Shown here in pieces: positions 56,658 through 64,000 of a DNA stretch of 64,000 nt (its first letter is position 1; each line of letters opens with the position of its first letter). The stretch is from positions 9,323,082-9,387,081 of the forward strand of contig CM054118.1 in NCBI GenBank assembly GCA_028673005.1. Reading direction: 5' to 3'. The stretch is from Tanypteryx hageni. Lineage: Eukaryota > Arthropoda > Insecta > Odonata > Petaluridae. Position numbers and translations under genes: made by a program. Below the pieces are notes generated by a model. The model did no database searches. It had not been told where the DNA came from and worked only from the letters and a program-made list of their open reading frames with translations.

Positions 56658-59618
56658 CTAGGCAGGTCCCTGGCACCAGCGTTGTCTCCACTCATTTCTG
56701 TTCCTTGCCATTTCTTTCATTTCCTGATACCCTCCCCTTTCTTTCAGATCATCAAACATTTTTATTCTTCTACGTCCCCTTTTCCTTTCACCTTCTACTG
56801 ATCCTTCCAACACCATCAATAGTAAACCTTCTCCTCTCAAGATATGCCCTAACCAGTTACTTTTCCTCCTCTGAATTGTTTCAAGTAATCTTCTCTTCTC
56901 ATTCACCCTTGTTAGTATTGCTTCATTCCTTATCCTATCCGTCCACTTAACCTTCTCCATCCGCCTCCACACCCACATTTCAAATGCCTCTAGTCTTTCT
57001 TTCTCTCTTTTCTTTAGCGTCCATGTTTCACACCCATAAAGCAATACACTCCAAACATAGCACTTCACAAGACGTTTCTTCAGATTTAAATCCATTTTAC
57101 CACATAGTACCCGTTTTTTCCTATTAAATGTTTCTTTTGCCATTGCTATTCTTGTTCTTATTTCTTTTTCACTTCTCCAGTCTTCAGTTAGCATGCTTCC
57201 CAAATATCTATACTGTTTTACTTGCTCCACTCTTCCATCCTTTATTGACACATTCATAATCTCTCTATCCCCTATTCTCATCACCTTTGTTTTCTTTATG
57301 TTCATTTTCATTCCATATTCCATCATCCTGTCTTCTACCTTTGTAACCATTTCCTGAATATGCCTCGTTTCATCTGCCAAAATTACCATGTCATCAGCAA
57401 ACCTTATACAATTTATTATTCTACCCCCAATACTAATTCCTTTATCATTCCCTATTCCATTGTCAATCATTTCTTCAGCATATATATTGAACAGGGTTGG
57501 CGATAAGCAGCAACCTTGCCTTACTCCTCTTCCTAGATCATACCATTCGGTCTGTGCATCTTTTATCCTCATAGCTGCTTTCTGTTTCATATACAGCTCT
57601 TTAATTAACCTTCTATCTTTCCAGTCTACTTTTTTTGCTTTTAGTATTTCCATCAGTTTTTCCCAGTTCACTCGGTCAAATGCCTTCTCCATATCTATGA
57701 AGCACAGACTAATTCCTTTACCCCTTTCTATATATCTCTCTCCACTCATTCTTATCAATCCTATTGCATCTCTTGTACCTCTACTCTTTCTAAATCCAAA
57801 CTGTTCCTCTGCAGCATTTTCTTCCATTTTGCTAATTAGTCTCCTGTTCATAACCCTAAGTAGAACCTTTGCTGCATGTGTAATTAAACTGATTGTTCTG
57901 TGTTCACTGCATTTTCTTGTTCCTTGCTTTTTCGGAATTGGAATCATAATTGTTTGGACGAAATCCTCTGGCCACATCCCCTTGTCATAGATTGCATTAC
58001 ACAACTTCACTATTTCTTCCAGTCCTTCCTCATTAAGACACTTAAATAATTCTATCGGTATCTCATCTACCCCCATTGCCTTCCCATTCTTCATATCCTT
58101 TATTGCTTGTAGCACCTCTATTTTCAATATCGAAACCCCTGTTTCGTCATTATTTATTTCATCCTGCTCTTCAATACAGAGATCCTTTGGTTTTTCATTT
58201 GATTTGTACAACTCCTCCATGTATTCTCTCCATCTATTAAGGACCTCCTCTTCCTTATATAGAACTTTATCTTCTTTACTTGCAATCTCTTTCACACATG
58301 CACTTGTTCTCCATCTATCCCACGTTACATTTTTTACTTTCTTATACATCAAGTCATACATTCCTTTTCTCTCTAGATCTTCTATATCTGAGCATTCCTC
58401 CTCTAGCCATCTCTCCCTTGCTTTTTGGGTTTCTCTTCTTAGTTCATTATTCAGTTTCCTGTATTTCCTTTTTCCATCTTCATCAGTCCTGCTTTTGTAT
58501 TGCCTTCTTTCTTCCATCTTTTCTATCATTTCCTTTGTCACCCATGGCTTTTTTATTCTTTTTCCTTTGAAAAACCCAATAGCCTGTTCTGCTGTTTTCC
58601 TTATAGCCTTCTTTATCCTATTCCATGCTTCATCCACATTTTCCTCCGACACGTTTTCTCTTTTGATTGCCTGAGCTAATTTTTCTCCTATTCTTTCTTT
58701 TCCTACTGTGGCTATATTCTCTAAATCCCATTTCCTAACTATCTTAGCCTTCTTAACCTTCTTCAAGGCTAGTTTTATTTCGGCCATGAAGAGCACATGA
58801 TCACTGTCAATGTCTGCTCCTGGAAGTCCATATGCCTTTTTTACTCCATTTCTATATCTTTCTTCCACTAGAATATAATCTATTTGATATCTGGCTCCAT
58901 CTCCTGGTGATTTCCACGTGTATAGCCTTCTCTTATGATTTTCAAACCAAGTATTTGATATAAACATCCTCTTCTCTTTACAGAACTCAACAAGTCTTTC
59001 ACCTCTTTCATTTCTTTTCCCTAGTCCAAATTTTCCTACTACTTGGTCTTCTCTTCCCTCTCCTACCAGAGCGTTCCAATCGCCCATCACTATCTTGCAA
59101 CAGTTTTTACCTTCCTCCTCCATAATATTTTCTATCTTCTCGTATATTTCTTCAACAGCCTCATCTTCATGTTGGCTGGTCGGCATATAAACTTGTATCA
59201 ACAGTAGATCTTTTGGGTGCATTCCTATTCTAAGACCAATTGCTCTATCATTTACAAATATCACCCTCTGTACACAATTTGCTATTTCCTTATTCAAAAT
59301 TACCCCTACTCCATTCGTTCCTCTAGTACCTCCTGAATAGTACACCGTGATGTCATCACTTTTTGTTTCCCCTCTTCCTTCTCATCTCATTTCACTTAAG
59401 CCAATCATATCCATTCTATTTATTTTCATCTCTTTCTTTAAATTTTCCAACTTCCCTGCTCGTAGGAGTGTTCTAACATTCCACGTGCCAATTCTCAACT
59501 TCTTTCCAGCTTCCTTCCTTCCTTGTGTTAAACGGAACCTCTCGTGTTGTCCCCCCCGGAGATCCGAGCGGGGGACCATTTTGCCTCCGGAATATTTAAC
59601 AAGAGAAGACTCCGTCAT
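56658..59618 (-). pseudogene. RTE-type endonuclease/reverse transcriptase, one premature stop
   Basis: A single frame of about 986 codons runs from Met at 59618 to the stop at 56658. One TGA at 59382-59384 replaces the Trp expected in GLSEMRW. The APE-type endonuclease shows LRIGTWNVRTL, then VMGDWNALVG, QIDYILVEE and DSDHVLF. The RT shows AMGVDEIPIEL, EQFGFRKSRGTRDAI, LCFIDMEKAFDRVNW (motif A), GRGVRQGCCLSPTLFNIY (motif B) and IRFADDMVILAD (motif C, FADD). The C-terminus carries LGHILRGEGLL and GRRRIKMFDDL. It would nick DNA and copy its RNA. Only one lesion is visible, so the copy is recent and its relatives may be active. Confidence 0.9.
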
Positions 59619-59678
59619 GATGCCTCTACATGGGATATATTGTGGCGGTGGTTTCCCATTGCCTTCCGCCTATATATT

Positions 59679-59748
59679 CAGCCGCCCCTAACATGGGGAA
59701 CAGACGCTGTTTGCAGCCGCCCCTAATATGGAGAACAGACGCTGCTGC
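59679..59748 (-). repeat. 35-bp tandem repeat in the RTE 5' region
   Basis: cagccgcccctaa(c/t)atgg starts at 59679 and 59714, followed in each by aacagacgctg. Tandem monomers upstream of the ORF are often promoter-like in LINEs; here this is inference. Confidence 0.7.
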
Positions 59749-60866
59749 CTGTTGGTCCGCGGGAGGTATTTTATTTCCCTCCTACCCTACATATCTGTAG
59801 AGCATTCCCCAATCCGCCACCCGGGGACGCGCCCTCTAGAGGTTACAGGCTCCTCCGAGGGTCTAGGAGCTTAAGCAAGGCAATTATGCAGCTGTTGCAA
59901 CTGAATATATTTGTAATGTTTATGGTGATGTTCTTAATGTTCGTAGGTGTGAGCGTTGATTTGTCAAATTCCGATTAGGAGATTTTTAACCTGTGTGATC
60001 GCACCCGATCAGGACGACCAGTCGACTTCAACATTGATGGTTTCCAAGTTCTCGTGGAATCAGTTCCGAGTGAAACTACTCGATAAATGACCGAGAAGCA
60101 CAATCGTTCCCAAATGACTGTTTTCAGACACCTTCGAAACTCGGCAATGTCAGAAATGTCAAAGACAACCTGCCGCAACGTGTCTCAGTATGCGCCTTCC
60201 TACGTGCTCGACAATCCTGTGAGCCGTTTCTCTAGCGAATTGAGACTGGAGACGAGAATTTGGTACTGTATGTGAACATGCGATGAAAGAGGCAGTGGCT
60301 GGAGCTGGGTCAGCCCCAAAAACCCACCCTAAAAGGCGGTCTGCATCATAATAAGATCATGCTGTGCATTTGGTGAGATATAAGAGGTGTAATTCATTTT
60401 CAGCTTTTGGATCCAAATCAGATTATCATCTCCGACTTTTACTGTCAACAGTTAGAGCATTTACGTCCAGGTTTTCTCCAAAAGGGTCCTGCTCTGGTGA
60501 ATCGAAAGGTGTCATTCTTCTGCAAAGGTGACAGCAGAAAATTCAAGATTTCAAATGGGAAGTCCTACCACACTCTCCATACTCAACTGATCTTGCGCCA
60601 TCCGACTTTTCTCTATTTCAATCTCTACAACATCACCTAAATGAAAAATAATACGAGAACTTTGATGAGGTCACTTCTGACCTAGTGCATTCTCTGACTA
60701 GCTGACTAGCTGTTGCAATCGAGGCATTGAAAACCCGCCACATAGATGGGATATTGTTCTAAAAAAGAGGGTGACTATATGGTTGATTAATGTTCAAATA
60801 AATAAAGCTAATTCTTCCATTTACAAAATTGTTTTAAAAAACGACATTACTTATGTTGCAACCTAA

Positions 60867-61074
60867 TATTTTGTTGCATTATAGATTTCTTTTTCTGCAG
60901 TTGCCGCTGTTTTTGCGATGTATTTGCAATTGTCTTCTTGCAATGTAAATAAGATTTGGTGATATTAATATAATATTTTAACATGTAAGGAAAAGAAATT
61001 TTAAAAATTATACAAATGTAATTAAAATAAGTTGGTTACTCATATTTATTAGTCAACGCAGCTACCATCTTCCG
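60867..61074. other. AT-rich spacer
   Basis: No feature recognised. Confidence 0.5.
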
Positions 61075-61560
61075 AACTGACATGTTGTTTTTACAAACTA
61101 ATCACGTACCGCTTGAAACGCATAAAATTTTTCTCGTAGTCAGCAGGAATACGTTATGAAATTGTTGTGCGCCTTCTTATGGAGAAACCAGCTCTTCTAA
61201 AAAATGTTTACATCCATCCTCTATTGTTGCTTTCCAAGTTCCTTCGATATACATGCATATGTAATGCTTGCTATTGGCACATTTCCGTTGAAATCGCATA
61301 CCCCAATTGCCACCTCCCCTTTATGTACGACGAAAGTTTCTCTTTTTTTTCCGGAAATTTAACCTTCTGCCTACGAAAAGTTCTACGATCATTATTACTT
61401 TTCAGGATCAATTCTTTCTTTTTCCTCCAATCTCTAATGCATGTTTCATCTACATCATATTTTCTTCCTGCGGCACGATTACCCATATCTTCTTATCCTT
61501 TCGCTATTTTGATTTTCTCGCACTGTAAAAGAACGCAAACGCTTCATTTTATTCATCTGG
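61075..61560 (-). pseudogene. pogo/Tigger transposase, N-terminal part
   Basis: The minus strand reads RLRSFTVRE, then MGNRAAGRKYDVDETCIRDW and KKKELILKSNNDRRTFRRQK, a Brinker-type DNA-binding domain. KFPEKKEKLSSYI and LGYAISTEMCQ begin the CENP-B-type helix-turn-helix. After shifts, FFRRAGFSIRRRTTIS and IPADYEKNFMRFKRYVISL remain. The catalytic DDE part is absent. Confidence 0.65.
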
Positions 61561-62186
61561 AAAGTTCTTGCTCAAGGGCTTTTTAACAGAGCTTTCGTCT
61601 CGAATGCAGAGGCAAGGCAAAAAAATGTTTGCATTGTACGGACAATCTTGCGGACAATGTTGCAAATTCGATCGTGGCGTATCATATCGCGATTTTCTCT
61701 GATATAAAATCCTCGAATAAGACACGCACCCTGTTTTTCTAAAGAAAGGCTATGAAACAAAAGTGCGGGCGGTACTTGGATAAATGCGTAATGCAAGTAA
61801 AACCAGCGTAGTACACCACATTTCCGAGTGATTTGGGTCGCGGTTCGTTCCGCAATTTTCGACAATTGCTCGGTTCAGAGATGAATTCTCACATTGGCTC
61901 GGCTCACGGTCCAGGTTAATTAAGTAATGATTTATATAAAAAAATTTCTTCATTTTTGTACTAATAGAACACAAATGTAATACTTTTGCATGCAGTACAA
62001 ATAGAAATAATGCACAGAAAATGTCATAAATAAATCACAAAAAGGAAAGCGACCAAACATACGTAAGTGACAGTAACATCTTTGTTAAATATAATTTTTT
62101 TAAATTCAATAAATCGATCATTTTAAAAATTTGTTGCTAAAGTCACTATCTGTTTTTTCTTATTTCTCTAATAACTCCATCTAACA
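61561..62186. other. Unassigned DNA
   Basis: The frames at 61572-61865 and 61750-61974 show no motifs. Confidence 0.45.
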
Positions 62187-62447
62187 CAGTGGTGGGCTAC
62201 TTATTCTACGTGGCGGGCCGCATTGCGAGTCTTCAATGCTTCGGCGTGCCAGATTAGACTTTGGATCGGACGTTAACTGGAGAGTCTGAGGTACGTATCA
62301 GGGAAAATTAAGTCTGTTTTGTTTTTACGGTTAACATTTCAATCTCAATTGTTTCATTTTCGTACCGAATTTGAATGTATATGACATGAATTTGTGTTAA
62401 ATCTCCCTTAATTCATACCTTCGCGGGCCGTAGGATGCTCGCCCCTG
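62187..62447. mobile_element. hAT MITE, 261 bp
   Basis: It starts CAGTGGTGGGCTAC and ends GATGCTCGCCCCTG. The flanks share tctaacac (62180-62187 and 62450-62457), offset by one or two bases from the expected ends. The subterminal ttcgcgggccgta matches the truncated MITE at 7030-7247. Confidence 0.75.
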
Positions 62448-62458
62448 ATTCTAACACT

Positions 62459-62745
62459 TCATGGTAAACAGTAGTAAATAATTTCAGAGTCACGATTTGT
62501 ATAACTGTTTGTTTTAGATGACTGCAATTTTATCAGTTGCCCATAGATGGAGAATAAATGCTCTTTGTCCTTTAGATTTTTAGTATTATCAAGCAAACTT
62601 TGGTACCTTGAGTCCAAATGCATACTGGCAAATAATAGATCACTCTCCATTGGATTTCATTCACGAGCTGCTAATATCTTGCTCAAGATTGAAGAGAATC
62701 CATTCAAAATCTTGTTCACTACCAGTTTACACTTCATCGAGACAT
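62459..62745 (-). pseudogene. hAT transposase fragment
   Basis: The minus strand reads CKLVVNKILNGFSSILSKIL, LAARE, a TGA, then MESDLLFASMHLDSRYQSLL and KEHLFSIYGQLIKLQ. The LLFAxxxLDxRYQxLL pattern is the DPRY region found between the catalytic core and dimerisation domain of ZBED-type hAT transposases. The rest of the gene is not visible. Confidence 0.5.
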
Positions 62746-64000
62746 TATAAAAATGGTTAGCTATTTAAAAAACATTATTTCGTCAGCTATACTCACGGGT
62801 TCAAATAATTCACAGGAGCTAATGGGTTTTCGAAAGAGTTGCTGAGATTTTTCAAAATTTATATCCAAACCAAAATAAAAGTCATTGAAGCTTAAGAAAG
62901 CAACAAAAATACTTATGGAAGTCTGAATAAATTTATTTTATCAATAAAGACGGCATGCGGTTGAGTGCTGAGACAATTGGTATGACGTTTAAGCAAAGAT
63001 AAACAGATGGAATGTCGACGTGATGATGAGCGAATGTTTTAAAGAGCATACCGCATTGTTTCGCCTCCAGATAAAAATGTATCGAAATTGAAACTAAACA
63101 TTATTGAAAAATAGGTAAACAAAAACCGTGATAAAGTTCGATTTGCGAAACATTGCATATATTAATCACCCTTTAAGAACAAAACAAGAAGGAACAGTCT
63201 ACTCCATAAATGGAATAAACAGATGTTTCAAAGGCGGTCGTTATGGGAAATGCGTATGAAACGGTATCGAAAGATTTGGCGGTTCATGAATTTTTATCTC
63301 CGAAACTTTAAGTCGTAATTATATGGTCTTGGGGACTTTTTTGTGGAAAATGTTGTTCTCTATCGGAATAAATTTTTAATCGTTACCTCACAGATCATAT
63401 AAGAGCATGGGAGAGAAATATATGATGTTTGTTGCTTGACGGAGTATACATTTATTCAAGTGCATATATAAAGTTGACGTTCTAATTGACGACTGCAGTT
63501 GAAAATCAAATTTTTAATAAGGATGACTAATACTAATCCGTCAAGTAGTTTCGGAGATTAAACATGTGGACGGACGAAAGAGCGGACGGACCGGAGGAGA
63601 GGCGCGTTCCGCTAAAACCGCTTCGCTGGCAATGAACGCCTAAATGAGAGGCATTGGTCTAGGGATAAACCTAAGCGCAATGCATCAAGTCGACCTGCGA
63701 ACGTACAATTTTTCACCGCATTACTTCTTCTTAATATCTCTCATTACGGACTGTAAAACGGTTATATAAAACTGCAAATCAAAATTTGAGATTTCTTGAA
63801 CGCGAAACACGAAATCGGGAATTGCGACTATGCGCGCTAAACCATATTTACAATTATTTTCTTGCAGAACAATTTCGAATGCGATCAGATTAAACTTAAA
63901 TTTTGTTTTTAATCAGAAAAATAAGATTTTCCGCAAACAAAAAGAAAAAAAACAACTTTGAGTCGGTCAACGGAATCACCTTCTCATCATTCGCCTCTGT
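62746..64000. other. AT-rich DNA with short dispersed repeats
   Basis: Positions 63360-63410 repeat, in complement, the 46490/46690 words. Positions 63560-63605 carry gtggacggacgaaagagcgg, a common repeat-end phrase. No gene is seen. Confidence 0.45.

Larger units (their letters stand above)
56629..59861 (-). mobile_element. RTE-type LINE, near full length, with 11-bp target duplication
   Basis: tctaggagctt is present at 56618-56628 and 59862-59872. The minus-strand 3' end is a short (atg)n run at 56629-56645, typical of RTE LINEs, which lack poly(A). The element is 3233 bp with one long ORF and a 5' region carrying a 35-bp tandem repeat. Confidence 0.9.
56577..60660 (+). pseudogene. mariner transposase, split by an RTE LINE
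   Basis: The N-terminus starts at ATG 56577 (MSSNNLRIRHCMYAL) and is cut at 56628. It resumes at 59873 with GNYAAVATEYICNVYG, then TRSGRPVDF in a shifted frame. After more shifts come TGDENLVLYV (first catalytic Asp region), KRQWLELGQPQKP, SDFYCQQLEHLRP, PALVNRK, LLQ-like remains of the second Asp region, and PYSTDLAPSDFSLFQ (third Asp region). These are the order and motifs of a mariner DD34D transposase. Several stops and shifts show an old copy, older than the RTE insertion. Confidence 0.75.
55381..60866 (+). mobile_element. mariner element, twice interrupted
   Basis: The left end tgggttgtaacataagttat (from 55382) matches the complement of the right end (60836-60866; taggttgcaacataagtaat). 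Between them the mariner pieces are 55381-55411, 56413-56628 and 59873-60866. The rest is a P147 repeat (55411-56411) and an RTE LINE (56629-59861). Confidence 0.75.

Noticed and set aside
56606..58674. Plus-strand open frames opposite the RTE ORF
   Set aside because: They are antisense shadows of a well-supported minus-strand LINE protein and have no motifs of their own.
62187..62447. Claim of a perfect 8-bp duplication with canonical CA/TG ends
   Set aside because: The shared tctaacac is shifted by one to two bases relative to the expected hAT ends, so only an approximate duplication is claimed.

Overview
The window looks like metazoan, most probably arthropod, nuclear DNA made almost entirely of transposable elements in every state of decay. 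Most of it is AT-rich with (AT)n and (GT)n microsatellites. GC-rich islands coincide with LINE-type coding remnants. Splice-type introns, target-site duplications and a typical animal mix (Tx1-like, R2/NeSL-like, CR1-like and RTE LINEs, Penelope, hAT, pogo/Tigger, mariner) rule out a prokaryote. I cannot name the species. I found no host gene that I trust, and no CRISPR array, rRNA or classical tRNA.

Layout. 1-694: right end of a hAT element with an internally deleted transposase. 1310-10466: four copies of a ~770-bp repeat (called R770 here), several copies of a ~700-bp MITE-like repeat (M700), hAT MITEs (one with a perfect 8-bp duplication) and a tRNA-SINE-like insert. 10467-12450: ORF1 end and endonuclease of a Tx1-like LINE. 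12843-17296: an intron-containing hAT transposase, probably interrupted by a CR1-like LINE that has lost its reverse transcriptase core. 17297-20282 (minus): Tx1-like reverse transcriptase with two tandem zinc modules. 20283-21640 (plus): Tx1-like ORF1. 21640-24495: R2/NeSL-like LINE ending in three related hairpins. 25397-27030 and 32970-34200: two Tigger elements, the second lying inside one arm of a dispersed inverted repeat. 35792-36646: repeat with ~147-bp internal periodicity (P147). 36898-41000: head-to-tail Penelope units with pseudo-LTR introns and hammerhead-like motifs. 41000-55000: mostly AT-rich DNA with nested hAT MITEs, a pseudogene of a conserved unnamed arthropod family, more M700 copies and foldbacks. 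55137-55286: a foldback carrying a hammerhead-like core. 55381-60866: one mariner interrupted by a second P147 copy and by a nearly intact RTE LINE with an 11-bp duplication. 61075-62745: pogo and hAT transposase fragments and another hAT MITE.

How the parts relate. The genes do not form a pathway. They record successive insertions, and exact duplications let the order be read: R770 before its hAT MITE; mariner before P147 and RTE; outer hAT MITE before inner. The most interesting signals are structured-RNA candidates inside the elements: hammerhead-like cores in the Penelope pseudo-LTRs and in a separate foldback, three hairpins with a shared loop at the R2/NeSL-like 3' end, and A/B-box pairs in a small dispersed repeat. 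All functional statements about decayed elements are inferences from motifs seen by eye.
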